64,000 nt of DNA from Marsupella aquatica. Lineage: Eukaryota; Marchantiophyta. Position numbers and translations under genes: made by a program. Below are positions 12,343 through 24,180 of this stretch, piece by piece; position 1 is the first letter of the stretch; each line of letters begins with the position of its first letter. Location: contig OZ316894.1 in the NCBI GenBank assembly GCA_973895155.1, positions 17,174,001-17,238,000 on the forward strand, in the 5' to 3' direction. The notes beneath the pieces were generated by a model. It did no database searches. It had not been told where the DNA came from and was given only the letters and a program-made list of their open reading frames with translations.

Positions 12343-13123
12343 TTGGCCCCAGCAGGCAGAATTACAAAAGCTTGTCTCCTCAACAGGAGTAGATTTAAGA
12401 TTTGCCTGTCTGATAGCTTTAGCTGGTTTGTGATCCACAGGAACAGCCCATGTAAATATCAGCTAGGCATATTTGGAACAACATTCCGAACATGGCTACA
12501 AAGCAATATATCTCAAGGCAGAGCATCTGCACCTCGATGGATGCACAGACAGACGTACATTAGCTACGAGAATGCTCCACAATGCACTTTTTCATGAATG
12601 CTGCTCCAGTAGCTATAACTCTTACTTAGTCTACCAGCAAATGCGTAAAACTGTTGGGAAACTTTTGTGGAAGGAACTTCAGTAGGTTTGGCGAGCAGCC
12701 TCTTCAGACTCTGTTTCAGAGACAAACTGCAGAAGCTACAGGAGCAAGGTCCGAAGAATCTCCTAGGTAATACAGAGAGTCCTGCAAATCACTCCTTCAA
12801 TCTCATCTACTGTAGTATCTGTAGCATTGAAGAGGTTGCAGAGCCATTCTAAGGGTATAAGTAATTTGGTACATGCAGTGCAAACCCATCAAATGAGTAC
12901 AGAAATAACACGATGTAGTCTTCTTCATGTATTTCTGAGTCAAAACAGCAATATATGAATGTCACAGAGTTTTGGAATGGAACAGACCTTTCTATATGCT
13001 CCCCTCGGCATGCTGATGTCCAAGTAGACCCACGAATTGAAATAAGTACTATAGCAGCAAATTGAAGCGCTCGTCTGCAGGCAATTGCTGAATTCAATCT
13101 CTTCTTCTGCCAAAAGAGGAGAA
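12343..13123. other. EB1 3' flank, no gene seen
   Basis: Probably EB1 3' UTR followed by intergenic DNA. Short open frames on both strands have no recognised domain. Confidence 0.4.
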
Positions 13124-13303
13124 CAAGAAAAGACTTAACAGGACCCCTCTCCCATGTCCGGACTTAACAAACCCCTGTGTGACAAAAAGACTTAACAGGA
13201 CCTCTAGGACTACCTATTTTGCTCAGATCTTGATGGCATTTTACTCACAAGGGTCTGGTTAAGTCCAGGAGATGCCTGAGGTGTCCTGTTAAGTCTTTTC
13301 TTG
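13124..13303. mobile_element. Small MITE-like element with 21-bp perfect inverted ends
   Basis: CAAGAAAAGACTTAACAGGA(C) at 13124-13144 is the exact reverse complement of 13283-13303, giving a 180-bp unit. The 'gacttaaca' motif also recurs inside (about 13162 and 13190). It has no coding capacity. I found no clear target-site duplication at the flanks. Confidence 0.6.
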
Positions 13304-13450
13304 AGAGGACCAACAATTTATGTCGTTCCATGGTTTGGTCGATAGCCCAAAAGGCAAGACTGTGTCTCCACTACTCTCCACTAACTTCATGCGCAGGCAT
13401 TTTTGCTCAAGAGACAATCCTTTGTAACAGTCTGGAAGGGAGGGCAGTTC

Positions 13451-13507
13451 CATACACCAAACCTTGCTATATTTCGAAATAGAGAATATAGCAAAGTTTG
13501 GTGTATG
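13451..13507. repeat. Long hairpin, 23-bp arms with one mismatch
   Basis: The arms 13451-13473 (catacaccaaaccttgctat, plus att) and 13485-13507 pair at 22 of 23 positions around an 11-base loop. This could be a MITE remnant or a small-RNA precursor. Arm length is compatible with a 21-24-nt product, but no expression evidence is available. Confidence 0.7.
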
Positions 13508-14279
13508 CTATCAATGTAATAATTAAAATAGTTTGGGAAATAGATTGAGAATAATGGTCAGTTTGGGAGGCAAGGTAGTAGAAATTGGTGTAAATTGGCC
13601 AAGTTTCCATACGAGAACCCCACTTGGGCAGTGACTCTATTGTGGGCTCACATGGCACACGGCTCAGGCCATGACCGTGTAACCAAGAAAGCCCATGATT
13701 TACTCCCAAATTTTGAGGAATTCCCTGAGGATAGCAACTTGCATGGGTGCCTTGGTAAAAGCTTATACCTTTTTTGATTATAACATCCCCAACTGGTTGA
13801 AATTATAAACTAATTTAAATATCTGCCCTATTTCATAGTTGGGTTGCCACAACTCAACATTACTAACTTGACACATGGAGGCTCACAATTTGCCCAAGCT
13901 AACCTCCTTCAACAATACCTTCACATTGGACCAGGTTCCCCCATTTGACGCATTCACCGGAAAGAGGAGGTCAACTACTACTTACAAACAAAACTATTGC
14001 ATGTCGGCCCCCCTCCCCACTTTTACGGTTGGAGGGGGGTAGCTTGGACAGATTTGAGCCTCCACGTGTCCCAGATTAATTAGGTGTCATCTCAGATAAT
14101 CTAGTATGGCTAAACCAACCCACACACAAAATGGGGGCCAAACTGATAATCAAATCAGTTTTAGAGGCAGGCTGATAGTTTAGAGTAGTTTGGGGGACAG
14201 GAAAGAGTGTTGAGCACATTGTCTTTTCATTTAGAGTATATGATTATTAAATATGCCACATATGTCTTCTCATGCCAAA

Positions 14280-14645
14280 TCACACTAACTGGGATTTACT
14301 AGGTTGCCACTAAAATTCTTCTATTTATCACAATGCCACTCTTTTTGTTTGTGTGTTAAGAAAACTAACCTATGTTAGCTCCTTCACAATCAATGTCTAT
14401 CATCACACCGGGCCAGTTTTTAATCAAATGGCCCGGGTCTCCCTCAAAATGACCTTGACCACCCTTGGGTCAACTGCCCAAGGGTGGGTTGGGGAGAGAT
14501 ATACTTAGTGGACCTCCAGATGCAACTTTCTCTCTTAATGGACCAAAAGTTTCCCACGCCCTCCCAGTGGACCTCCGGGCCCACCAGAGGTACTATTTCG
14601 TGTGATATGTTCTTCTAACACATTGTGCAGTTCTTATAACGCGAG
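14280..14645 (+). repeat. Left terminal inverted repeat of the MULE
   Basis: It matches the reverse complement of 25735-26215. The best-conserved stretch (14493-14584) differs from the right copy mainly by a roughly 25-base insertion or duplication on the right side. The outer half (14280-14420) is diverged but keeps the same order of motifs. Confidence 0.75.
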
Positions 14646-15085
14646 ATTGTCACTGTAAAATGCAGCATGTTCTACTGTTCTTCAGTGTCCGACCACGTCG
14701 CCGAATGCGGTCGATTACGATCGCAGTTCCGAGTGAATCAATGTATCCTGCAATGTAGACATTGACAACAATGCGTACAAACATGAACCGTGATGTCAAA
14801 CAAACCTTATGTTGTGCGGCCGCACGATGAAATAGAGCCTCATAGTTAGATCATGTATACATTGACATAACTGTATACAATGACCACAATGTTGGATGAA
14901 CCAAGCATAGTGCAACCACAACATATACAAAGCAGTGTAGACATTTACAGCCATGTATAAAAAAATGTATTAGATTATATATAGTTAAAAAAATTAGGGT
15001 TTGGAGTAACCGTTGGCTTAGGCGCGGAAAAGCTAAACATGCTTATGTCTTGAATAGAATACAGGGTGGATAATGTTTTCAGAGG

Positions 15086-15481
15086 ATGACCCGCCAAATC
15101 ACTGACATGTTACAGAACTTTTGCACGTTCCTGTCATTTCACACGACACTTTTTTTGTGCACATGCTTTGCGCGTGAGCTCGCATGGCAGGGTCGTGAGT
15201 GTTTCCACTCCCCTAATGTGTACAGCACGCTTAGAGGGACAGTGTCAGGCATGGAGGACAATGACTCAATGCATTTGTGGACCGGAGGTGATGTTTGGGA
15301 AGTCAATGTCCCCTATCATGAGAGGGCACGAACGCAAGACACACAAGAACGTCAGAGGGCTCGAAAGAATGTTGAGAACCCCCCGAGGATATTGGATGGC
15401 AGAACTGCTGAAGAAGGTGCCATCAGATTGTCTGGACGTTTCTTATTTTCATACAATGTGTGTCAGTCCAATGTGATTTGA
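15086..15481 (+). CDS. Unrecognised open frame at the left of the MULE
   Basis: An open frame of about 131 codons between the left TIR and the transposase. No domain is recognised. It could be a 5' leader, an upstream exon of the transposase, or chance. The first third is rich in Phe, Thr and Cys and the rest is hydrophilic. Confidence 0.2.
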   Translation: MTRQITDMLQNFCTFLSFHTTLFLCTCFARELAWQGRECFHSPNVYSTLRGTVSGMEDNDSMHLWTGGDVWEVNVPYHERARTQDTQERQRARKNVENPPRILDGRTAEEGAIRLSGRFLFSYNVCQSNVI

Positions 15482-15572
15482 AAGTATGACACCGTTTGAG
15501 TTCCCATCAAGGCATGCATGTAGCTTCCGCACATGAACATTGATGTCATTGTATACATATTAACGTGATGAC

Positions 15573-18500
15573 ATGTCTTCCTCTGTTCCAGTGGCAGCAG
15601 AGGCTGCTCGAATCAAGTTGGGAGAGCACTTCAATAGCTTTGAAGAGTTTGATCGGTGCCTAGATTCTCTGGCTGTGATGAATGGTCAAGCCATGTCCAG
15701 ATACAAGACGTTTGCAAATCGATGTATTTGTGTATGCAGGTTTGGAAAGATTGCTAGATCGAAACAGGTAGTCGATGATGAGGCAGCTTGTGATGACCAA
15801 GGTGACAATGACAGCATTCGTTCACATGCTACGGAGGAACCAAACCAGTGGCAGCTTCAATTTGAGGAAGAGGATGAAGAGTCAGAAGGTGAGCATGAGT
15901 TTCATAGCAGATATGGCCATTGGAGTGGAAGACGATCGAAAGGACCAAGGTCTCAGACATTGCAGCAAACTACACAACAAGAGAATTGATATCGCAGTCA
16001 AGCAGAGGTGTGTGCTGCCGCTGCCACTGCCACCAATGCCACACCTTTTTTTATTTTGGGACATCCTACAATCACTTGCTGAAATTCTTGGTGTGTACAA
16101 TCATGGGGTTTTGCAGATTGAAGATTGTCAATTTCATAATGCCATTAATCAGATCACTCTTGCTCGTCAGCAACCTCGTGCACCGCTTTCAGCCATTCAA
16201 GCGAACACCATGCAGACAAATGTGTCATTGTCTACACAACAATCCGCCCCTATATCTGTACAACAATCCGTGCACCAAAATGCACCTATATCTGTACAAC
16301 AAACTGTGCACATAAATACTGTTTTGTCTACACAAGGAAGAGTTGTGCACAACAGACCAAAGTCCATAGTCCAACACACTAGCGTTTGGTTACCTGGTTC
16401 GCAACACCCACGTAAACCTGGTCAACAGAAAACTAGGAAGCCATCTGCAACTGGAGCTTGTGGACAGTTGTCCAGATCTAAGCCCTCTCAACCAGGACCA
16501 GAAGACTTGCTTTACTCAGAGGATGAATGTTCTTTCAGAGTACGTTGCAGTAGAGTGAAGGGTGGGGGTCATATTATCACTGTATGTGAACTAACACATA
16601 CTTGTGCTGCTCACATTCACAAGTGGAGAGCTCCTACTCACAAGTCTGCATGGTAGGGGGTAACATTGGCTCCAAGAATCATCAGAAATCTGAAAATGCC
16701 TGTGAAGGAATTGCTGTCTGGTTTCCAAGGTGACTACAAGCGAGGAAGTAACTACCAGCAAATGTGGCGGGGCAAAGATCTTGTAGGGCATTGGACCGCT
16801 GGCTCACAGAAATCATCTTTTCAGATGATCCCAGCATTGATTAACAGGATTCGGGAGACAGACCCTGGCTGTGTTGCACATTGGTGCACTATGGAGGACT
16901 CCACCATTTTTTGCAGAGCATTCATATGTCCATCTGCCACCAGGAAAGCACTTAACTATACTCAGCCAATGGTTAGTTTAGATGCTTGTCACACCAAGAA
17001 TAAAAAATATCCAACTCAACTATTTTTAGCTACATGCCTGGATGGGAACTCAAACGGTGTCATACTTTGCTATGGAGTAGCACCAGTTGAAAACACAGAG
17101 AACTGGCTTTGGTTTCTAGAATTAATGGACAGAGCTGTATATGGCATTGGTAGTCAAGACATTGTCATCATGTCAGATCGTCAAAAGGGTCTCACTGCTG
17201 CTGTAAGTCAGATTTGGCCAGGTAACACCCTTCCACACTTAGATTGCTTAATTCTGTCAAATTTGAGAGTTATGATGATACTGTGCTAACTGGAGTACAA
17301 AATCTAATTTATTATTTTTGGACAGTAGGAAAGATCCATGCACAGTGCACAAATCATTTGAGGGCAAACGTGAAGACCAGGCATGGTAGAACAACAAGTG
17401 AATTCTTCTACGGATGTGTCTATGCCAATGATGTGCACCAGTAAGTAAATACACTCACTAGGACCAATATGAAAGCAATTTGCCTATTCAGACATTGTGC
17501 TTGATGTATTCTATATATTTTGACATTGTGCTTGATGTATTCTGTCTCTGTAAACATTGTCACTCATGTATTCTGTCTCTTTCAATTCAGATATGAGTCT
17601 GTGCTAGATCGACTGTCTGGTTCGTTGATAGCCGGCAAGGGAGTTGATGCAGCACATTACATCTGCGGTCTGGATGTGAAATGTTATGCCAGGCATGCAT
17701 TCCCACTCCCTCGCATGGGTAAGGTCACAAGTAATCCAGCCGAGCAAGCAAATTCTAGATTATTACCATTCCGTCTGCTAGCACCTGGAAAGTTGTTGGT
17801 GGCTCTTTGGGTGTACATTCAACAAAAGTTTAAAGACAGGAGAATAGAGGTTGCATGCAGACAAGAACCACTGTCAAAACCAGCACAACTACGATACAAT
17901 ACCAACTTGCAGAACTTCCAACAATTCCAGGTGCAAATTGGCTCTTTCTTTTCCTTTTGTAACGAACATTTTGACCACATGTGGAGGATGGATTGTCTCA
18001 CGCTTCATATTTCATACTGTCATGCTACAGGTATTCAGTGATGGTCAATCCAGTGCCAAAATTCAGACTACAACAGGGAGTGAGGAGTATCTTGTCACTT
18101 TGTCACCAAAACCAAAGTGCACTTGCATGGAGCTGCAGGAGATGGTTTGGCCATGCCAACATATGCTGGCATGGGATGATGAAACAGGAAAGAATCCGGC
18201 TAGGCATTTTCATAAATGCTGGCGGACACAGTCTTTGGTTTTACTTTATGATGGTGTATTACCTAGCTTTGTTTCCACTCACCTTCCATTAAGCTTAAGT
18301 TGTCATGCTCCAGAGCCTGCTATAGTGAATGGGCGACATCGAATGGTAAGAATTCATGGGGAAACTCGTTCTAGGGCTTTAGGGAATGGGGAGGACCTCC
18401 ATCTTGATCCAACAGGAAGGCTGTGTCTCATATATCCAATGGATGATGACAATGAGAGAGGCATTCCGTTTCCAGGTGCAAACTCTGCGAGTGGCCTCCC

Positions 18501-18958
18501 AATGGTTGAGATCCTACCTAAGAAAAGGAAGCGGGGTAATGTAAAGTGTACGTGCAACAGGTGCGGAAAGGTTGGCCACAACAAACAATCTTGCAAAGAA
18601 GTTTCAGTTGCCCAAGCAACTGAAGATGATGAGCAGGTACCAAATGTTATAATGTTGCAAGACAGAGATGGTCCATATAAAAGTCCTAGTTTTATAAGAA
18701 TTTGTTTACTTATTCTAGTGTTATTGTAATGCGCAAGTGGAAGGGGAAGAGCATGACAATGTGAACAATGCTGGAGAAAGTGAGTGGCTTGTCATCGTTG
18801 GAGCACCAACAATAGGCAGTGGTACTATGCCTTCCAATCCACGCATTCAAAACTCCTTGGATTATGAGTGGGCGCGGCGCATCACTGAACTTGCTGAAGA
18901 AGCTGCTGATAATTGCCCTTATTTTGGGCTACCTCATGAAGTAGATATCACAGAATAG
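15573..18958 (+). CDS. MULE transposase with SWIM and zinc-knuckle domains, one in-frame stop
   Basis: It catalyses cut-and-paste transposition by a DDE-type mechanism. Phase-consistent exons are about 16117-17221, 17326-17440, 17591-17930, 18031-18670 and 18738-18958 (the last junction is less sure). The 15573-15989 frame is a likely upstream exon, but its junction is unresolved. Order: Gln-rich repeats (16150-16350), a Mutator N-terminal DNA-binding domain (CSFRVRC and ELTHTCAAH, 16530-16615), the MULE core with first Asp in SLDACHTK (about 16976) and second in IMSDRQKG (about 17168), the HAQCTNHL motif, SWIM zinc finger CTCMELQEMVWPCQHM (18118-18167), and CCHC knuckle CNRCGKVGHNKQSC (18553-18594). 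A TAG at 16654-16656 interrupts the frame just after the DNA-binding domain. It may be a recent inactivating change, or be removed by an unusually short intron. Family assignment is firm; activity is doubtful. Confidence 0.85.
17441..17590 (+). other. Transposase intron with an internal triplicated motif
   Basis: A 150-base GT-AG intron flanked by exons that join in phase 2. It carries three copies of 'cattgt.ctt/ac.tgatgtattct' (17493, 17523 and 17556), a minor tandem duplication. Confidence 0.6.
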
Positions 18959-19261
18959 ACATATACATCACAGTCTACTATTCACTATATTGGGAAGTTA
19001 GATGGTAGTAGGGCACATTTGTGCATGGACCTAAACACTACCTTGAATGAGTTCAAATTGTTACAAAGTGGATGTTGTATTCCATCCAATGAGGAGTGAA
19101 GCCTTTTATTTGCATTTGTTAGGTCTGAGTACGCCTTCCATGGTGCATGTGCTGTATGATTATTAAAGTGTTGAATATGACATGCTTTTTTCCATTTAGG
19201 CCTGACTGTCTTTGTAAAGTTCAAGTGAATGAATTTTTTTGTAACTGTGAATTATGAATAC

Positions 19262-20045
19262 AACGTGAAAAGTGTATACATGAAAAAGGTATTTCTATGT
19301 TGAAACTCCATAGGTTTTGTCCATTTGGGCAGGCTTCGGCGGAGGCCGTGTTCGTAACGTCGGAGGGCTAGGGATAATTTTTTTTCCAAGTGTGAAATCT
19401 GAATACAATGTCCAAAGTGTATACATGAAAAATGTATTTCTATGTTGAGACTCCATAGGTTTTGTCCATTTGGGCAGGCTTCGGCGGAGGCCGTGTTCGG
19501 AAAGTCGGAGGGACAATTTTTATTTCCAAGTGTGAAATATGAATACAAGGTCCAAAGTGTATACATGAAAAATGTATTTCTATATTGAGACTCCATAGGT
19601 TTTGTCCATTTGGCCAGGCATCGGCGGAGGCGTGTTCGTAAAGTCGGAGGGACAATTTTTATTTCCAAGTGTGAAATATGAATACAATGTCCAAAGTGTA
19701 TACATGAAAAATGTATTTCTATATTGAGACTCCATAGGTTTTGTCCATTTGGGCAGGCATCGGCGGAGGGCGTGTTCGTAAAGTCGGAGGGACAATTTTT
19801 TGCTTTCAAGTGTGAAATCTGAATACAATGTCCAAAGTGTGTACATGAAATATGTATTTCTATGTTGAGACTCCATAGGTTTTGTCCATTTGGCCAGGCT
19901 TCGGCGGAGGGCGTGTTTGTAAAGTCGGAGGGACATTTTTTTCCAAGTGTGAAATCTAAATACATCGTCCAGATCGTATACATGAAAAAGGGTTTTCTGT
20001 GTTCAAATTCCGTAGTTTTTGTCCATTTGGGCGCCTTAGTCAGTG
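19262..20045. repeat. About 140-bp satellite, six copies, between the convergent MULE genes
   Basis: The phrase 'tccataggttttgtccattt' recurs at 19307, 19452, 19592, 19731 and 19872, with a degenerate copy at 20008. Spacing is 145, 140, 139, 141 and 136 bases. Each unit also carries 'gtgtatacatgaaa.atgtat', 'gcttcggcggagg' and 'gtaaagtcggaggg'. The run opens a 296-codon minus-strand frame that is periodic and is best read as non-coding satellite. It sits at the 3' ends of both converging genes. Confidence 0.85.
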
Positions 20046-20588
20046 GGAAGGATTCGACAGTGGGGCGTCTTCGTCGTAAAGTCAGAGAAAATGTGAATAT
20101 AGCATACATATTGTATCCAAGACACAGATCTACTATGACCATTTTTGGAACAGATCATGTTATATAGTCTTCAAAGAGAGCAAGAAATGCAGGAACATTT
20201 CATATTTATTATCATGAACACATTGGTGACAAAACAGGGCTAGGTACCCTAGACTATCCCTCAGATATTGCTAATTGTACCCTAAACTTCATCCACATTA
20301 TTAATCATTTTATCGATTGCCTTGTGAAAAGAGGTAACATCAGCCTGGCTACAGTCTTGGAGAATTTGTGATGCGTGCAAGGAATCCAAAATATCGTCCT
20401 CCTACACAGTGACCTCTTGTGGTACAGACCCCGGGATTACAAATTCACTTTGCGCCTTGCCCAATGGCCCACGAACTGTCAATTTTCTCCGACGTCTACT
20501 TGCATATATATGGGTCTCGTTGCACATCAGGTGGTTTCTGGTACTCCTGCAAATTCACATATGAAAGCAATCAGCAAAGAAACACATC

Positions 20589-23500
20589 TTACCAATCAAT
20601 CATGCCACCAAAGTCAATTACATAAGGTGTGCTCCCTACCGGTGCAGTCACCTCTCCTGATGGGATTGCAGACACATTTGGTGGAAGGGCAGTACCCTGA
20701 GTTTCAATAGTGTTGCCTCCCTCTGGTGCTGGTTGTGCATTGACATCCTGGACTTGTTTAGATGAATCCTGCAATTGTAAGGCTGAAATCAGTATCAAGC
20801 GAATCATGTGTTTAGTCCCTATACAATATGGCCACATAGTACACAATGATTTGTACTTACCTTGGTTTTAGTTCTGGTCTTTCTTTTTGTTTGGGCAATT
20901 TTCTCTTCGGTGGGAGCAGTTGTTTGCTTCCTCTTTGAACGCCTAGGTTCACTTTTTTCTGTCTCCGGGGGTGCCGTTGCTTGCTCTCCTTCCTTTGGTC
21001 CCTGTCATTGCAAACTAAGGTGATTGCATGTTTAAATCAAATAAGTACACATAGAATACATTTTTACCACTGTCTACGCTGGAATGTTCCTCCTTGGCCT
21101 ATTGAAAACACGCTTACCTCAGGCGCGGGCTTCTGTGGTTGTACAGATTTCTTGGTTCTCTTTGATTTCCTCTTAGATTGTTCGGGTGTAGGTCCTTCAT
21201 GGGATTCAGGAACCTAAAATGCAGTACTTGGAGTACAGGCACATTCAAACAGTAAGTATACATTAACATCATGGTATACAACATAAGATTGGTGTCCTAC
21301 TCTTGAACTTGCAGTGTTGATAAAACAGGAAACGTTCTCCACACTATTTACACATGTTGCAAAGAACTTTCATCTGTAAACATTACCTGGTCAGCTTGCT
21401 GAGAATCTACGGGAAGGGTGGTGTTTCCGTTCGGTGGTGGCTCTACAGATTGTTCGGGTGTAGGTCCTTCATGGGATTCAGGATCCTAAAATGCAGTACT
21501 CGGGGTACAGGCACATTCAAACAGTGAGTATACATTAACATCATGGTATTCAACATAATGTCCTACTCTTGAACTTGCGTGTTGATAAAACAGGAAACGT
21601 TCTCCACACTATTTACACATGTTGCAAAGAACTTTCATCTGTAAACATTACCTGGTCAGCTTGCTGAGAATCTACGGGAAGGGTGGTGTTTCCGTTCGGT
21701 GGTGGCTCTACAGATTGTTCGGGTGTAGGTCCTTCATGGGATTCAGGATCCTAAAATGCAGTACTCGGGGTACAGGCACATTCAAACAGTGAGTATACAT
21801 TAACATCATGGTATTCAACATAATGTCCTACTCTTGAACTTGCAGTGTTGATAAAACAGGAAACGTTCTCCACACTATTTACACATGTTGCAAAGAACTT
21901 TCATCTGTAAACATTACCTGGTCAGCTTGTTGAGAATCTACGGGAAGGGTGGTGTTTCCGTTCGGTGGTGGCTCTACAGATTGTTCGGGTGTAGGTCCTT
22001 CATGGGATTCAGGATCCTAAAATGCAGTACTCGGGGTACAAGCGCATTCAAACAGTGAGTATACATTAACATCATGGTATTCAACATAATGTCCTACTCT
22101 TGAACTTGCAGTGTTGATAAAACAGGAAACGTTCTCCACACTGTTTACACATGTTGCAAAGAACTTTCATCTGTAAACGTTACCTGGTCAGCTTGCTGAG
22201 AATCTACGGGAAGGGTGGTGTTGCCGTTCGGTGGTGGCTCTACAAATTTCTTGGTTCTTTTTGTTTTCCGCTTTGATTGGTTGGCTTCGGCTCCTTTGTT
22301 GGGAGGAACCTGAAAAAGCAATACTCGGGCTAAGAGCACTAAACCATCGTGCATACACTCGTGCATACATTGATATCACGGTATACAAATGGGATAATTA
22401 CATTGGAAGTGCAAATTTACCTCATCGGCTTCCTGAGTGTCAACAGGAGGCGTAATTTTCTGTGGAGGCTGCTTCTTGGGTTCGTTTGGCTTCCTGCGTG
22501 GCTTTCCTTTCTTCCCTGATTCTTTGGCTTGAGCTTCGTCATTCAAAGGAACTTGAAGTTTCGTAGACATTCCGGTCAATGTTGTCAAACTATGCAGATT
22601 CAGAAAAAATCATTGGCAGAAGGGGAAGAGGAACTATACCTCTGCTACGTCTTCTTCATCAGAGGACTCATGATAATCTAATCCCCACTTGTCAGGGGTG
22701 GGCTCGTACCCCTCCTCATCTGAGGTATCAACCCACACTTCGTGAACTCCAGCCTGCAATATGAAAACTGGTGTAAACATTGTGCGCGAAGTATACACAA
22801 CAATGCAAAGGCAAGTAAAATGATTGTGTTACGTACCGCTGCCTCTGCTTCTTCTTGTGACATGCCATCACCTGTGTAATCTTTCACACAATTCCGACCG
22901 GCTGTGGCAATTGATAGATGCTTTTGCTCCTTTTTCCACTTCACATAGTCTGGATAGGCATGGTCAAAATTGATTTCTTTTGCTCCGACTTTCCACAACA
23001 GACTTTCCCTTTTCTTCCTCAAAAACTCCAAGGGGTCTGCAACAATGAGTTCTCTACTCTCCTCACCTGCTGAAGGTTGGACAGACTGGGCAGGGACATC
23101 TCTCAGCGGAAAAAGTACCTGTAATAGTCGACAATCAACCTGCAAAGCATGCAACTTTCGATCCACAGGCAACTAAGCAGGCAATTGCTGCACATGCTCG
23201 GCCCAGTGATACACAGCATTGGTGATAGGAGCAGAGCTGACATGCTCCTGTAACATCTCAAAGAAACTATCGTCTACCAAGCAGCCCCAGCCACTCTTCT
23301 CCTTCGGACGAATGTGGTAGACCTTAATGAGACGAACAAGCACCGATTTCGATGGAACCGATGGCTCCTTCTTCCCCAAAACTGAAACGCAATAGTCCAC
23401 CTTCAGTTGATTCTTTTTGCGCTGCTTCGTCATTTGCCATCTTAGCTTGGCAGTCGACCGTAATCGAATCCATGACGCACCTTCCATCTTCTTACCACTG

Positions 23501-23931
23501 TTGTTGCTGCATTTCTGTGGTTTCTTGGCGGGACGAGAGGTGTTGAGTTTTGAACTCAACCAAGGCAGGCCTGGCTCCAACAAATCAGCAGGGAGTTTTC
23601 GGCCATGCTTGGTGCTCAAGTGAGTCTGAAACGACTTGAACGAAGAGAAATCGCGAGGAGCATGACCGGCGCATATACACTTGAATACGTGGTTCCCCTG
23701 CTTGCCTACACGGTATCGAAAATGCTGTCCCTCCTTTGCCAATGTTAGTTTCTTGGCATGGGGCACCATGACTACCTTGGTTGGGTTCAAAACCCAACCG
23801 ACCTGCCCAACGTTCACTCCTTGATCTCCTTGAATCGCTCGACAGTCACTCCAATCACCCGACAGGCAATCCCAAGTGATTTCACAATCCCCCTTCACCA
23901 GCACTAGCTCCCTGAATCGCTCTATACTCAC
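20589..23931 (-). CDS. MULE partner protein: C2H2-like finger plus amplified exon repeats
   Basis: Not a family I recognise. Exons in transcription order: 23931-23194, 23118-22837, 22753-22640, about 22570-22421 (acceptor unresolved), 22309-22184, 22016-21918, 21750-21652, 21485-21387, 21213-21118, 21001-20861 and 20768-20589. All resolved junctions are phase 0, giving about 700 residues. The N-terminal part has a C2H2-like motif (FKCICAGH then FQTHLSTKHG) and a basic stretch. The middle is acidic (DTSDEEGYEPTPD). The rest is Pro-, Lys- and Glu-rich repeats with basic patches (SKRKTKRTKK, SKRKSKRTKK) typical of nuclear or DNA-binding proteins. A TAG at 23173-23175 falls inside the proposed 75-base first intron; without that intron the protein would end there. 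Its position, convergent with the transposase, matches mudrB in maize MuDR, but I see no sequence basis to call it MURB. Confidence 0.7.
21385..22186. repeat. Tandem exon array: units of about 266 bp, each one 99-base exon plus intron
   Basis: The exon donor region recurs at 22182, 21916, 21650 and 21385 (spacing 266, 266, 265). Three nearly identical 33-residue exons (DPESHEGPTPEQS then VEPPPNGNTTLPVDSQQADQ) lie between an upstream exon that shares only the second half and a downstream exon that shares only the first half. The repeated exon is therefore a hybrid of its two neighbours, as expected if a tandem duplication broke inside both exons. Introns are near-identical too, so the amplification is recent. 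Confidence 0.88.
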
Positions 23932-24119
23932 TCACTCCCAATCGCGCGCAGTCCCCCATGACCAGCTCCCTAAATCGATCGCTCCCAATCGCTCCCAATC
24001 GCGTGCAATCCCCCTTCACCAGCACATCAGGCCTTCGATCGATCGATTTGCGAGCTCCAATAGTGGAATCCCTCCCTAAAACAATCCTCCTCGCTCATCG
24101 GCCGCCATCTCTCTAAAAT

Positions 24120-24180
24120 CCTAAACCCTCGCCAAAGATAAGGCATACGCGCAACTGATTGTGCACCCTAAACCCTAGCA
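24120..24180 (-). promoter_or_regulatory. Telobox-like motifs upstream of the minus-strand MULE gene
   Basis: CCTAAACCCT at about 24120 and CCCTAAACCCTAG at 24167-24179 lie about 200-250 bases upstream of the proposed start at 23931. AAACCCTA teloboxes occur in promoters of plant genes expressed in dividing cells. Role inferred from position only. Confidence 0.4.

Noticed and set aside
19252-20142. A 296-codon minus-strand open frame
   Set aside because: It is created by the roughly 140-bp satellite; overlapping frames show the same periodic peptide in other phases, and no domain is present.
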